The notes: generated by a model from the letters alone, not told the origin. DNA of 64,000 nucleotides from Undibacterium sp. YM2 (GCF_009937975.1 NZ_AP018441.1:2232001-2296000), one strand, 5' to 3'. Positions 1 to 9,145 are shown, counted from the first letter of the stretch. A program made the numbers and translations.

Positions 1-506
1 ATCCACGTGCAACTACCTTGACCGTACCTGTCAGTACAGGTGCCGTTACGCCTATCAATACTACTTTGGATATCAAATACGATTTCACCGGTACTACGCA
101 ATTCGGTTCTGATTTCAGCGTTAGTAAAAACACCCAGGACGGTTATGCGTCCGGTAAACTGGCGAAGTTCAATACGGCCAAGGACGGTACTATCGTTGGT
201 AGTTATACCAATGGTAAAACTTCAGTTCTGGCGCAAGTGGTGCTGGCGAATTTTACCAATCCTAACGGTTTGCAATCGACGGGTGACAACCAGTGGATAG
301 AAACTGCGGCTTCTGGTAATTCCCTGGTTGGTCCGCCAAATTCGGGCAGTCTGGGTACGCTGACTTCATCAGCGACAGAAGATTCAAATACTGACCTGAC
401 GGGTGAGCTGGTGAATATGATTACTGCACAGCGCGTGTATCAGGCCAATGCACAAACCATCAAAACGCAGGATCAGGTTTTGCAGACGCTAGTTAACTTG
501 CGTTAA
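1..506 (+). CDS. flgE: Flagellar hook protein FlgE, C-terminal part (partial)
   Basis: The reading frame is open from base 3 of the window and ends at 506, so only the C-terminal ~167 residues are present; the start lies upstream. The end has the typical flagellar rod/hook C-terminal helix (ELVNMITAQRVYQANAQTIK), followed by a short QDQVLQTLVNL tail. The middle part (IVGSYTNGKTSVLAQVVLANF, then NPNGLQ and an ETAASGN motif) matches the D1-D2 region of hook proteins. FlgE polymerises into the hook that joins the rod to the filament, outside the outer membrane. The gene order flgE-F-G-H-I-J downstream supports FlgE rather than another axial protein. The call is firm from order and motifs; nothing can be said about the N-terminal half. 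Confidence 0.93.
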   Translation, partial: PRATTLTVPVSTGAVTPINTTLDIKYDFTGTTQFGSDFSVSKNTQDGYASGKLAKFNTAKDGTIVGSYTNGKTSVLAQVVLANFTNPNGLQSTGDNQWIETAASGNSLVGPPNSGSLGTLTSSATEDSNTDLTGELVNMITAQRVYQANAQTIKTQDQVLQTLVNLR

Positions 507-566
507 TAGTGATTTTTATTTGAATTGACATGCGTCTTTTAAATCTCAGGCAAACAGGAGCGGCTC

Positions 567-1307
567 ATGGATAGACTGGTATATACCGCGATGACCGGTG
601 CCAAGCATATCCTTGAGCAGCAGGCTACCGTCTCGCATAATCTGGCCAATGTCTCGACTACGGGTTTCCGGGCGCAGTTGGATTCATTCCGTGCCGTGCC
701 TGTCAAAAGCGATGGTCTCGCTACCCGCGCTTTTGTCGTGGATGCTACGGTCGGCACTGACTTTTCTACTGGCGCCATGCAAAACACAGGGCGTGAACTG
801 GATGTGGCAGTCGAAGGCAAGGGCTGGCTGGTGGTGGAGAAGGCGGATGGCACAGAGGCCTTTACCAGGCATGGCAGTTTGAAGGTCAATGAAAACGGTA
901 TTTTGCAAACCCAGAGTGGTTTGAATGTCGTCGGTGATGGCGGTCCCATTACCATACCGCCGGAAGTATCGATTGCGATTGCCAAGGACGGTACGGTATC
1001 GACCATACCCACCGGCACCAAGCCAAATGCAGTGCAAGTCATAGGTCGTCTGAAACTGGTCAATCCGCCTGAAGAAAACCTGGTGCGCGGCGATGATGGT
1101 TTGTTCAAAACCAAGGATGGTACTGCGGTTGATGCCGATCCCCTGGTAGGTGTGGCAGGCGGCATGCTGGAAAACAGTAATGTGAATGTCGTTGAATCCA
1201 TGGTCAATATGATTAATCTGGCGCGCAGCTTTGAAATGCAAATGAAGCTTTTGCAGAATGCCGAGAATAACGCCACTAAAGCCAGTCAGATCCTGACTTT
1301 GAGTTGA
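567..1307 (+). CDS. flgF: Flagellar basal-body rod protein FlgF
   Basis: 246 residues, the usual FlgF length. FlgF is a proximal rod subunit, exported by the flagellar type III system and placed between the MS ring and the distal rod. The N-terminal rod signature is visible (NLANVSTTGFR at about residues 25-35), and the C-terminus has the amphipathic helix NVNVVESMVNMINLARSFEMQ that packs in the axial structure. The start is supported by an AGGAG Shine-Dalgarno element ahead of ATG 567. It lies 60 bp after flgE and 86 bp before flgG, in the same operon. It is separated from FlgG by the shorter N-terminal region and by position. Confidence 0.96.
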   Translation: MDRLVYTAMTGAKHILEQQATVSHNLANVSTTGFRAQLDSFRAVPVKSDGLATRAFVVDATVGTDFSTGAMQNTGRELDVAVEGKGWLVVEKADGTEAFTRHGSLKVNENGILQTQSGLNVVGDGGPITIPPEVSIAIAKDGTVSTIPTGTKPNAVQVIGRLKLVNPPEENLVRGDDGLFKTKDGTAVDADPLVGVAGGMLENSNVNVVESMVNMINLARSFEMQMKLLQNAENNATKASQILTLS

Positions 1308-1393
1308 GTGCTGATGTAGCACAATAGCCTTGTAGAAGTCTTTGCCGCGAAGATAAAGCGACGCAAAGTAAACCAGGGCAAAAGGGGAAAGCA

Positions 1394-2176
1394 ATGATAC
1401 GTTCACTATGGATAGCCAAGACTGGCCTGGATGCGCAGCAAACGCAGATGGATGTCGTATCCAATAACCTGGCCAACGTCAGCACCAATGGCTTTAAACG
1501 TTCACGTGCCGTGTTCGAGGATTTGCTGTACCAAAATATTCGCCAGCCCGGCGCGCAAAGCTCGCAACAAACGCAATTGCCATCCGGCCTGCAACTCGGT
1601 ACTGGTGTACGTCCAGTCGCCACAGAAAAGATTTTCACGCAAGGCAATTTGCAACAGACCGGTAATAGCAAGGACGTGGCAATTCAGGGGCAGGGATTCT
1701 TCCAGGTTCTGCTGCCTGATGGTTCTACTGCCTATACCCGTGACGGTTCCTTCCAGACAGATAATCAGGGGCAGTTGGTGACCTCCAGCGGTTTTGTGAT
1801 TCAGCCAGCGATTACTATTCCTGCCAACGCACAATCGATTACGGTGGGGCGCGATGGTACGGTTTCTGTCACCCAGCCAGGTTCGGTAGCGCCTGTGCAG
1901 GTCGGTTCACTGCAATTGGCTACATTCATCAACCCGGCTGGTTTGATGGCGATGGGTGAAAATCTGTACGTAGAAACTGCGGCCTCTGGCAATCCGGGTA
2001 CGAATACACCAGGCACCAATGGTGCTGGCTTGCTAATGCAAAGCTTTGTAGAAACGTCGAATGTGAACGTGGCAGAAGAGCTGGTCAATATGATACAGAC
2101 ACAGCGCGCCTATGAAATCAACAGCAAGGCGATCACTACTTCAGACCAGATGTTGCAGCGACTGTCGCAACTGTAA
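1394..2176 (+). CDS. flgG: Flagellar distal rod protein FlgG
   Basis: 260 residues, the standard length for FlgG, which forms the distal rod running through the periplasm and the P and L rings. The highly conserved N-terminal block [24 protein letters not shown] lies at about residues 24-47 ([13 protein letters not shown] at 24-36), and the C-terminus ends in the typical [20 protein letters not shown] helix and a short LQRLSQL tail. The start ATG has a GGGGAAAG Shine-Dalgarno element just upstream. It is part of the flgE-J transcription unit. No odd features. Confidence 0.97.
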   Translation: MIRSLWIAKTGLDAQQTQMDVVSNNLANVSTNGFKRSRAVFEDLLYQNIRQPGAQSSQQTQLPSGLQLGTGVRPVATEKIFTQGNLQQTGNSKDVAIQGQGFFQVLLPDGSTAYTRDGSFQTDNQGQLVTSSGFVIQPAITIPANAQSITVGRDGTVSVTQPGSVAPVQVGSLQLATFINPAGLMAMGENLYVETAASGNPGTNTPGTNGAGLLMQSFVETSNVNVAEELVNMIQTQRAYEINSKAITTSDQMLQRLSQL

Positions 2177-2224
2177 TGAATTAACCGGCATCCATGCGGA
2201 TGTATCCTGGTGGGTGAACATATC

Positions 2225-2890
2225 ATGACCTATACAAAATTATCCCTGCTATTGCCATTGCTGGCACTCACGGCTTGCGCCATGACGCCACCACCTATCG
2301 TGCACCAGCCCACATCCATTCCGGCGCAGTCAGCCAGGCCACAAAAGCAGGCGAATGGTGCAATTTTCCAGCAAGCCACTTATCGCCCTTTGTATGAAGA
2401 TGCGCGGGCTCGTCTGGTAGGCGACACCCTGACCATATCCATCGTCGAGAAAACTTCTGCGGGCAAGGCTGCTGCTGCGTCCAACAGCAAGTCTGGCGCA
2501 GCTTCTTTCGCAGCACCTACGGTATTTGGCGTGCCGGCAACGACCACGGCACAGGCTAGTCTGGCGACTTCTTCATCGACCAAATATGATGAAAAGGGTG
2601 CACAGACGGCCAGTAATAATTTTACCGGCACGATTGCCGTCACTGTCATCGATGTGCTGCCGAATGGGAATTTGCTGGTCAGCGGTGAGAAACAACTGGC
2701 CTTTGATAAAGGTGCAGAGTTCGTGCGTTTTTCTGGTGTGATCAACCCCACCACGATAGCCGCAGGCAATGTCGTCGCTTCTACGCAGGTTGCAGATGCG
2801 CGATTTGAATATCGCTCTACATCGAAGATTGATATGACAGAAATGAGTTCGATGTTTTCGCGGTTTTTCCTTAGCTTCCTTCCTTTATAG
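2225..2890 (+). CDS. flgH: Flagellar L-ring lipoprotein FlgH
   Basis: FlgH forms the L ring in the outer membrane, the bushing through which the rod turns. I start at ATG 2225 (221 residues) rather than the upstream in-frame GTG at 2210, because this places a lipoprotein signal peptide at the N-terminus: a hydrophobic stretch ending in LTAC with the lipidated Cys at residue 18. A GGGTGA element lies about 8 bases upstream. After a proline-rich linker follow the family motifs RPLYEDARARLVGDTLTI and IDVLPNGNLLVSGEK, and near the end VADARFEYRS. It lies between flgG and flgI, as in other betaproteobacteria. Confidence 0.95.
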   Translation: MTYTKLSLLLPLLALTACAMTPPPIVHQPTSIPAQSARPQKQANGAIFQQATYRPLYEDARARLVGDTLTISIVEKTSAGKAAAASNSKSGAASFAAPTVFGVPATTTAQASLATSSSTKYDEKGAQTASNNFTGTIAVTVIDVLPNGNLLVSGEKQLAFDKGAEFVRFSGVINPTTIAAGNVVASTQVADARFEYRSTSKIDMTEMSSMFSRFFLSFLPL

Positions 2891-2922
2891 CGAATTTTTT
2901 AGCAAACTCTCAGGGTAGTTTT

Positions 2923-4050
2923 ATGAACGCATTTTCCACCTCCAGAATGATCAGGGCAGCCATGCTTGCCATGGCAGTCATGACTGCCATGATCGCGCCG
3001 GAAAGTCGGGCAGAGCGTATCAAGGACCTGGCAGGAATACAGGGCGTGCGGCAAAATCAGTTGCTTGGCTATGGTCTGGTGGTTGGTCTCGATGGCAGTG
3101 GTGACCAGACTACGCAAACCCCGTTCACAGTGCAGAGTATCATCAGCATGATGCAGCAACTGGGCGTCGCCATCCCAGTGGGAACCAGCCTGCAATTAAA
3201 GAATGTGGCCGCAGTCATGGTGACTACCTCTTTGCCAGCTTTTGCCCAGCCCGGGCAGACCCTGGATATCACGGTGTCGTCCATGGGTAACGCAAAAAGT
3301 CTGCGCGGTGGCACACTGCTGATGACTCCTTTAAAAGGTGCGGATAACCAGATTTATGCGATGGCGCAGGGTAATGTGCTGGTCGGTGGTGTGGGCGCCT
3401 CGGCAAACGGCAGCAAGGCGCAAGTCAATCACTTAAGTGTCGGTAAAATTTCTGGTGGTGCGACGGTGGAGAGGGCGGTACCCAATTCAGTGTCCCAGGG
3501 GCCTACCATACAACTGGAGTTGAACAGCTCGGATTTTTCCACTGCCAGCCGGGTGGTGGATGCGATCAACCGCCGCTTTGGCCCGGACACGGCAGCAGCC
3601 ATGGATGGTCGTGTGATACAGGTGAAAGCACCAGTCTCTGCCGATCAGCGCGTGAGCTTTCTCGGTAATCTGGAAAATATCGATGTGACGCCAGCGCAAA
3701 TGGCCGCGAAGGTGATCTTGAATGCCAGAACTGGCTCTATCGTCATGAACCAGGCAGTGACGCTGGAAACCTGTGCTGTCGCCCATGGGAATCTGTCTGT
3801 CGTCATCAATACTGACAATACGGTCAGCCAACCAAATGCACTGGCGGCCGGAAAAACAGCACCTACGGCTAATTCAACCGTCACGATCTCGAAAGATGCG
3901 GGTCAATTGATGATACTAAAGGCTGGAGTATCTCTGGCTGAGGTGGTCAAGGCACTCAATGCCATCGGTGCGACACCGCAAGATCTGCTGGCCATATTGC
4001 AGGCCATCAAGGCATCCGGTGCCTTGCGTGCAGACCTGGAAATTATCTAA
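2923..4050 (+). CDS. flgI: Flagellar P-ring protein FlgI
   Basis: 375 residues. FlgI is exported by Sec to the periplasm and builds the P ring in the peptidoglycan layer around the distal rod. A Sec signal peptide covers about residues 1-30, with cleavage expected after ESRA, in front of ERIKDLAGIQGVRQNQLLGYGLVVGL, the strongly conserved start of mature FlgI. The C-terminus carries LAEVVKALNAIGATPQDLLAILQAIKASGALRADLEII, the standard family ending. The gene is 32 bp after flgH and 9 bp before flgJ. No truncation or odd residues seen. Confidence 0.97.
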   Translation: MNAFSTSRMIRAAMLAMAVMTAMIAPESRAERIKDLAGIQGVRQNQLLGYGLVVGLDGSGDQTTQTPFTVQSIISMMQQLGVAIPVGTSLQLKNVAAVMVTTSLPAFAQPGQTLDITVSSMGNAKSLRGGTLLMTPLKGADNQIYAMAQGNVLVGGVGASANGSKAQVNHLSVGKISGGATVERAVPNSVSQGPTIQLELNSSDFSTASRVVDAINRRFGPDTAAAMDGRVIQVKAPVSADQRVSFLGNLENIDVTPAQMAAKVILNARTGSIVMNQAVTLETCAVAHGNLSVVINTDNTVSQPNALAAGKTAPTANSTVTISKDAGQLMILKAGVSLAEVVKALNAIGATPQDLLAILQAIKASGALRADLEII

Positions 4051-4059
4051 GGAATCGTG

Positions 4060-4968
4060 ATGATAGGGCGCACCGATTTCAGCGATAAAACAGCCTTTGA
4101 CACCAAGGGGCTGGATGAACTCAAACAGTCGGCCAGGAATAATTCGCCCGAGGCAATCAAGGGCGCAGCCCAGCAGTTTGAGGCGCTGTTCTTGAACGTC
4201 ATGCTGAAATCCATGCGTCAGGCGGGTGGGCAGGACGGTTTGTTTGACAGTGAGCAAAGCCGTATGTATACCTCCATGCTGGATCAGCAATTGTCTCAGA
4301 CCATGGCCAAGAAAGGCGTGGGCCTGGGAGATGTGCTGGTCAGGCAGTTATCAAATAATGCCATGAACCTGGCGCTGGAAGCAGACCCTGCCACCGGTTC
4401 AGGTAATTTGAGCAACCCTGCCAGCGTACGCGGCATCAACACTTACCTGGACAATCTCAAATTCGAGCAAATGCCCGCGAATGCGCCAAAAACCGCGTTT
4501 ACTGGACCAAATCACGTGCGCGAGTTCCAGGAAAAACTGTCTGCCCATGCTGAGCAGGCCAGCCAGGAAACCGGCATCCCTGCCAAATTCATGCTGGGCC
4601 AGGCCGCTTTGGAAAGTGGTTGGGGACGCCGTGAAATCAAGACCGTGGATGGCTCGACCAGCCATAATATCTTTGGCATGAAGGCGACCAAGGGCTGGAA
4701 AGGCAAGACAGTTGATGCAGTTACAACAGAGTATGTGAATGGCGTAGCCCAGCGCAGGGTAGAGAAGTTCAAGGCTTATGATACTTATGCCGATGCGTTC
4801 AAGGACTATGCTAAATTGATCACCAAGAATCCGCGTTATGAAAACGTGATGGCTAATGCCAAAGATGCAACGAGCTTTGCCCAGGGCCTGCAAAAAGCCG
4901 GTTATGCGACTGACCCTGAGTATGCCAACAAGCTGACAAAGATTATCAAAAATTCCCTTTCTACGTAA
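4060..4968 (+). CDS. flgJ: Rod-capping protein and peptidoglycan hydrolase FlgJ
   Basis: 302 residues with the two-domain build of beta/gammaproteobacterial FlgJ. The N-terminal rod-binding domain (about residues 30-95, AAQQFEALFLNVMLKSMRQA) acts as scaffold or cap for rod assembly. The C-terminal glucosaminidase-type domain (about 150-300) opens the peptidoglycan; LESGWGRREI holds the likely catalytic Glu at about residue 185, followed by SHNIFGMKA and a YADAFKDYAKLI helix. A GTG codon directly precedes ATG 4060. I chose the ATG because it gives the better spacing to the GGA element at 4051. It is the last gene of the flgE-J run; flgK follows after 115 bp with its own promoter. Confidence 0.95.
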   Translation: MIGRTDFSDKTAFDTKGLDELKQSARNNSPEAIKGAAQQFEALFLNVMLKSMRQAGGQDGLFDSEQSRMYTSMLDQQLSQTMAKKGVGLGDVLVRQLSNNAMNLALEADPATGSGNLSNPASVRGINTYLDNLKFEQMPANAPKTAFTGPNHVREFQEKLSAHAEQASQETGIPAKFMLGQAALESGWGRREIKTVDGSTSHNIFGMKATKGWKGKTVDAVTTEYVNGVAQRRVEKFKAYDTYADAFKDYAKLITKNPRYENVMANAKDATSFAQGLQKAGYATDPEYANKLTKIIKNSLST

Positions 4969-5006
4969 TTTCACCATAGGTTTCCCCAGTGAAAGTGCAG
5001 TCAGAT

Positions 5007-5033
5007 TAAAGTTTTACCGAAACGCACCGAAAA
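5007..5033 (+). promoter_or_regulatory. Sigma-28 (FliA) promoter of flgKL
   Basis: TAAAGTTT at 5007-5014 is an exact match to the -35 element of FliA promoters. After exactly 11 bases comes ACCGAAAA at 5026-5033, matching 6 of 8 bases of the -10 consensus GCCGATAA. It lies about 50 bp upstream of the flgK start codon, in the gap between flgJ and flgK, where a late-class flagellar promoter is expected for the hook-filament junction genes. Confidence 0.8.
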
Positions 5034-5083
5034 CATGATTGATAGCACTGGGTGGCTAACTTAGCAAAAGAGCAGGTTCAATT

Positions 5084-7342
5084 ATGGGTTCAAATATATT
5101 TGGTATTGGGCAATCAGCACTGTCCGCTGCACAGCTGGGCATTGCGACGACCGGTCATAATATTGCCAATGCGTCAACTCCTGGCTATAGCCGTCAAACT
5201 ATCCTGCAAGCAGCAAATGAACCGCAAAATCTGGGCGGCTCATTTATAGGGCAAGGTGTGTCGGTTACGCAGATACAGCGCCAGTACAATTCTTTCCTGG
5301 CTGGTCAGGTCAATGCTTCCCAATCAACAAAAAACCAGGCTGATGTGTATTACAGCCAGATCAGCCAGATCAATAACCTGGTGGCAGACCCCACTGCAGG
5401 TGTGACACCTGCTTTGCAAGATTTTTTCAAGGCTTTCCAGAATCTGGCTGCCAGCCCTAATGGTACGGCTGGCGCAGCTGCGCGCCAGGCCGCATTGTCG
5501 TCAGCACAAGCGCTGGCTGGCCGCATCAATGGTTTGGAAACGCGTCTCGACCAGATCGCTGACGACGTCAATGGCCAAATTGGTACGACTGTCGGTGCCA
5601 TCAATAGCTATGCTTCACAAATAGCCAGTTTGAATGACACCATAGAAAGAGCCAAGGGTATTTCAAATAGTGCCAGTGGGCCTAATGATTTATTGGACCA
5701 AAGGGATCAACTGATCACTGAACTGAGCAAACTGACCAAGGTCAGCGTAGTGCCGCAGGGCGAAAAATATAATGTGTTTATTGGCAATGGTCAGCCACTG
5801 GTACTTGGCAGCAATGTGACCCAGTTGCAAGTAGGCCAGTCACTGACCGACCCCAGCCGTATTGAAGTTTCTTACCTTGTCAACGGTTCTTCAGTCTTGT
5901 TGCCTGAAAATAGTTTTGGCGGCGGCAAACTTGGCGGCTTGTTCGACTTCCGTTCCAGTACACTGGATGTCGCCAAAAACAGCATAGGCAGGATAGCGAT
6001 AGGCCTGGCGACGCAATTCAACGACCAGCAAAAACTGGGACTGGATTTAAACGGGCAGGTTGGTGGTGACTTCTTTACCGTTGCGGCTCCTGTATCAACA
6101 CCAAGCTCGCTCAATACGTCTACAGCTGCGATCAATGCGTCTATCACTGATACAACTGCCTTGACGACCAGCGACTATCGCCTGCAATTTGTGGGCGGCA
6201 ATTATAAAATTACCCGTTTGTCTGATGGTGCAACGCAGTCTTCTGCAACTTTGCCTTTGAAGTTTGACGGTATTAATTTTCAACTGGCCCCACCACCGGC
6301 AGCGGCAGTTCCGGCGGCAGGCGATGAATTCCTGATCAGGCCGACAGTGGCAGGGGGCTCCAGTTTTGCGGTGGCGATTCAAGACCCTGCCAAACTGGCC
6401 GCAGCTGGACCTTTGACGACATCTTTCCCGACCACCAATACTGGTACGGGCAAAATCAGCGTTGGTGTTGCCGATTCCCAGGTGGCATCTGCCAGCAATT
6501 CTGCAACGGCGACGATTAGCCCTGCAACTGCCGATGATTCTTATGTTGGTTCGACCCTGAATGCACCAGTCAACCTGACATTTGCTTCTCCAGCGAATAC
6601 TATTTCCGGTTTCCCTGCGGGTGCAACGGTATCGGTTAAAGTTGGCGCGGTCACGACGAGCTATCCGCCACCAGCGACTGTGCCTTATACCAGTGGTGCA
6701 ACGATTAGTTTTAGCGGTATCAGCTTTTCCATCAAGGATGGTGCTACTCCGCCAGCCAATGGTGATGTGTTTACGGTATCCAAGGCTTTGCCGATAGCAC
6801 CAAGCACGCTGACATATAATGCCGCTGGTAACACGCTCACTGGTTTCCCGGCGACTGCCAATGTCACGGTGACCAATGCGGGCGTATCGACAACATATCC
6901 GGCAGGGACGGCAGTACCTTATACATCTGGTTCCACGATCAGTTATAACGGCTTCAGCTTCTCTGTGTCAGGTAATCCTGCCAATGGCGATGTGTTTAAT
7001 ATTGCCCCGAATACCAATGGCTCAGGTGATAACCGTAATGCGGTTTTGTTGAGTAATCTGCAAACAAAAAATACCGTAGGTGGTAGTACTACCACCTTCC
7101 AGGGTGGTTATGCCCAGTTTGTCAGCCTGGTGGGTAACAAGGCGCATGAATTGCAAATTACCAGTGCTTCAGAAACAAAATTGCTGGCGCAAAATATCAC
7201 TGCCCAGCAAACTGAATCAGGTGTGAACCTTGATGAAGAAGCTGCCAACTTATTGCGCTATCAACAGGCATATCAGGCGGCAGGCAAGTTGATGCAAATT
7301 GCAAGTACATTGTTTGACTCCTTATTGGCGTTGGGCAGATAG
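5084..7342 (+). CDS. flgK: Flagellar hook-associated protein 1, FlgK
   Basis: 752 residues, clearly longer than the roughly 550-650 usual for FlgK. FlgK is the first hook-filament junction protein. The N-terminus (NIFGIGQSALSAAQLGIATTGHNIANASTPGYSRQ) and C-terminus (ESGVNLDEEAANLLRYQQAYQAAGKLMQIASTLFDSLLAL) are canonical. The extra length lies in the middle. A module of about 60-70 residues ending in GDEF/GDVF occurs three times, at about 6160-6350, 6565-6785 and 6795-7010. The last two are close repeats sharing PYTSG and a PANGDVF ending. Such insertions form outward-facing domains in flagellar axial proteins. The start has an AGCAGG element upstream. It is transcribed from the FliA promoter at 5007 together with flgL. 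Confidence 0.96.
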   Translation: MGSNIFGIGQSALSAAQLGIATTGHNIANASTPGYSRQTILQAANEPQNLGGSFIGQGVSVTQIQRQYNSFLAGQVNASQSTKNQADVYYSQISQINNLVADPTAGVTPALQDFFKAFQNLAASPNGTAGAAARQAALSSAQALAGRINGLETRLDQIADDVNGQIGTTVGAINSYASQIASLNDTIERAKGISNSASGPNDLLDQRDQLITELSKLTKVSVVPQGEKYNVFIGNGQPLVLGSNVTQLQVGQSLTDPSRIEVSYLVNGSSVLLPENSFGGGKLGGLFDFRSSTLDVAKNSIGRIAIGLATQFNDQQKLGLDLNGQVGGDFFTVAAPVSTPSSLNTSTAAINASITDTTALTTSDYRLQFVGGNYKITRLSDGATQSSATLPLKFDGINFQLAPPPAAAVPAAGDEFLIRPTVAGGSSFAVAIQDPAKLAAAGPLTTSFPTTNTGTGKISVGVADSQVASASNSATATISPATADDSYVGSTLNAPVNLTFASPANTISGFPAGATVSVKVGAVTTSYPPPATVPYTSGATISFSGISFSIKDGATPPANGDVFTVSKALPIAPSTLTYNAAGNTLTGFPATANVTVTNAGVSTTYPAGTAVPYTSGSTISYNGFSFSVSGNPANGDVFNIAPNTNGSGDNRNAVLLSNLQTKNTVGGSTTTFQGGYAQFVSLVGNKAHELQITSASETKLLAQNITAQQTESGVNLDEEAANLLRYQQAYQAAGKLMQIASTLFDSLLALGR

Positions 7343-7350
7343 AGGTTATT

Positions 7351-8577
7351 ATGCGTATCAGTACCAGTACTATTTATCAAACGGGCGGCTCCAATATTAG
7401 CGATCTGCAGTACGGTTTGAACAAGACTCAACAGCAAATCGCTGCTGGCCGTCGTGTATTGACACCGGAAGATGATCCGATTGCTTCTGCACGTGCGCTG
7501 GTGATTTCGCAGTCAGATTCACTTAATACCCAGTTTGCCACTAACAGGCAAGCTGCAAAGAATAATCTCAGCGTTGCTGAAAGTACGCTCAGCAATGTTA
7601 CTGATACCTTGCACAATATCAAGGCGCTGATTGTGCAGGCAGGTAATGGCTCCTACAACGATACCGATCGTGGATTTATCGCCCAGCAATTGCAAGGTAA
7701 TCTGGACCAGTTATTTGGGCAGGCAAATGCGACTGATGGCGTTGGCAATTACTTGTTTTCTGGATTCAATACGACTACCGCGCCTTATACCAAGACTGCG
7801 GGTAGCGCTGTTTATAATGGTGACCAGGGGCAGCGCTTTATCCAGGCAGACACCTCAAGGCAAATACCCCTCAGTAGCCCTGGCATTGATATTTTCCAGA
7901 ATATCCGTACATCGGCTGGTCAGTTCAATGTACAGTCTAATCCGTCCAATGTAGGTACTGCAGTTGCTACGGCGGCGATCAATACCCCTACCTCAGCGAA
8001 TCTGACGGGTAATAATTACGAAGTGGCGTTTGATAATCTGGGTACTTCATTTACCGTTACCAATAAAACGACGGGTGCGGTTGTTGTTCCTCTGACCCCT
8101 TATGTCAGCGGCGCGACGGTTACCTTTGATGGTATAGATTTGAATGTCACCAACGCGGGTGGCCCACCAGTTGCTGCGCCTGGCCCAAACGACAAGTTTT
8201 CAATACAGCCAGGCAATCAAAATATCTTTGAAACTGTCACCGATATCATCAATGCCTTGAATACGCCTGCAGGTACGGCGGCAGCAAAAAAAGATTTGAC
8301 GGCAGCGCTGACACAAGGCAATAACAATATCGACAAGTCTTTGAATAATGTACTGACCGCACGCGCACAACTGGGCACCAGTCTGCAAGAGCTCGATAAC
8401 CTCGATAGTGAGGGGGATGCCAAGGGCGTTGCCTACAAACAGGATTTGTCTGCCTTGCTGGACCTGGATTATGCAAAGGCGATTACTGAACTCAATCAGC
8501 AACAAACTACCTTGCAGGCAGCTCAACAGTCCTTCGTCAAGACATCTGGTTTGTCTCTGTTTGACTATATCCGCTAA
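7351..8577 (+). CDS. flgL: Flagellar hook-associated protein 3, FlgL
   Basis: 408 residues. FlgL is the second junction protein between hook and filament and belongs to the flagellin superfamily. The N-terminus (MRISTSTIYQTGGSNISDLQ, then TQQQIAAGRRVLTPEDDPIA) and the C-terminal helix (DLDYAKAITELNQQQTTLQAAQQSFVKTSGLSLFDYI) are diagnostic. A central insert at about 8000-8215 (residues ~217-288) resembles the modules inserted in FlgK and ends in NDKFSIQPG. It starts 8 bp after flgK, so the two are translated from one message. The stop codon at 8575-8577 directly abuts a large inverted repeat. Confidence 0.95.
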   Translation: MRISTSTIYQTGGSNISDLQYGLNKTQQQIAAGRRVLTPEDDPIASARALVISQSDSLNTQFATNRQAAKNNLSVAESTLSNVTDTLHNIKALIVQAGNGSYNDTDRGFIAQQLQGNLDQLFGQANATDGVGNYLFSGFNTTTAPYTKTAGSAVYNGDQGQRFIQADTSRQIPLSSPGIDIFQNIRTSAGQFNVQSNPSNVGTAVATAAINTPTSANLTGNNYEVAFDNLGTSFTVTNKTTGAVVVPLTPYVSGATVTFDGIDLNVTNAGGPPVAAPGPNDKFSIQPGNQNIFETVTDIINALNTPAGTAAAKKDLTAALTQGNNNIDKSLNNVLTARAQLGTSLQELDNLDSEGDAKGVAYKQDLSALLDLDYAKAITELNQQQTTLQAAQQSFVKTSGLSLFDYIR

Positions 8578-8731
8578 GAACGTGCTTGCGATCTTAAGCG
8601 CGAGCGCGGGTTGTGCTTTATGGGGGCTCATGTGCTGCTCAAAATGCTCATGTACTTAAGTACATTTCGCTTTTTTTTGTGCTGCTCTTCACCCCGCTGA
8701 CGCTCGCTCGCTACAGATCGTAAACACGTTC
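8578..8731. repeat. 154-bp imperfect palindromic element (REP/MITE-like)
   Basis: The outer arms GAACGTGCTTGCGATCT (8578-8594) and, inverted, GAACGTGTTTACGATCT (8715-8731) match at 15 of 17 positions. The centre is a perfect 16-bp palindrome, ATGTACTTAAGTACAT (8650-8665), and the inner arms (GCTGCTC on the left, GTGCTGCTC on the right) also partly pair. The element begins on the first base after the flgL stop codon. A related half-element follows the nadA stop at 53133. It has no coding potential and no visible target-site duplication. Confidence 0.75.
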
Positions 8732-8761
8732 TAACAAACTCTGATCTTTATGTATAAAGAC

Positions 8762-8787
8762 AAAAAAGCAGCCTGGGCTGCTTTTTT
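8762..8787. terminator. Bidirectional intrinsic terminator between flgL and the small gene at 8809
   Basis: The inverted repeat AAAAAAGCAGCC / GGCTGCTTTTTT gives a GC stem flanked by A and T tracts, so it can work on both strands. It can end flgKL transcription (plus) and that of the minus-strand gene ending at 8809. Confidence 0.85.
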
Positions 8788-8808
8788 GTTTTCATGCCAT
8801 CCTGATGC

Positions 8809-9078
8809 TTAAATCTTTTCCATATCTTCTGCATCCAGTGCAATCACATGGGTTTGCAGGATACCGCGTTCGTCATGCCATTCACGCACGACACAAGGTG
8901 CGCCTTCTTCATCAATCGCAATGACCTTGAAAAACTGACCTATCATCGATTCTATGAGGATGCGTTCATCTTCAGGAAAACTCTTGATAAATCTTTTGTC
9001 TAGATTGACTACGCGGACGATATCACCCAGAACGACGGGTTGGTTTTTGCAATCGACGGCGGCTTGAGGTGCAGACAT
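8809..9078 (-). CDS. Small conserved hypothetical protein
   Basis: 89 residues; I do not recognise the family. The protein is soluble and acidic, with no signal peptide or membrane segment. The core LGDIVRVVNLDKRFIKSFPEDERILIESMIGQFFKVIAIDEEGAPCVVREW looks like a small beta-barrel fold (SH3-like or KOW-like pattern of G-D-x-V-R-V), but this is only a resemblance. The ATG has a GGAAAT element upstream. It is a single-gene unit, bounded by the terminators at 8762 and 9146. The codon pattern is consistent with its neighbours, so I treat it as real. Confidence 0.7.
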   Translation of the reverse strand: MSAPQAAVDCKNQPVVLGDIVRVVNLDKRFIKSFPEDERILIESMIGQFFKVIAIDEEGAPCVVREWHDERGILQTHVIALDAEDMEKI

Positions 9079-9145
9079 GGTTATTTCCGGTAAATTATTT
9101 CAGATATTGTACTTGGTCTCGATCATTCTGCCGCAGGCAAAATAA

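Noticed and set aside
684..1406. 240-codon frame opposite flgF
   Set aside because: Overlaps flgF fully on the other strand; no motif seen.
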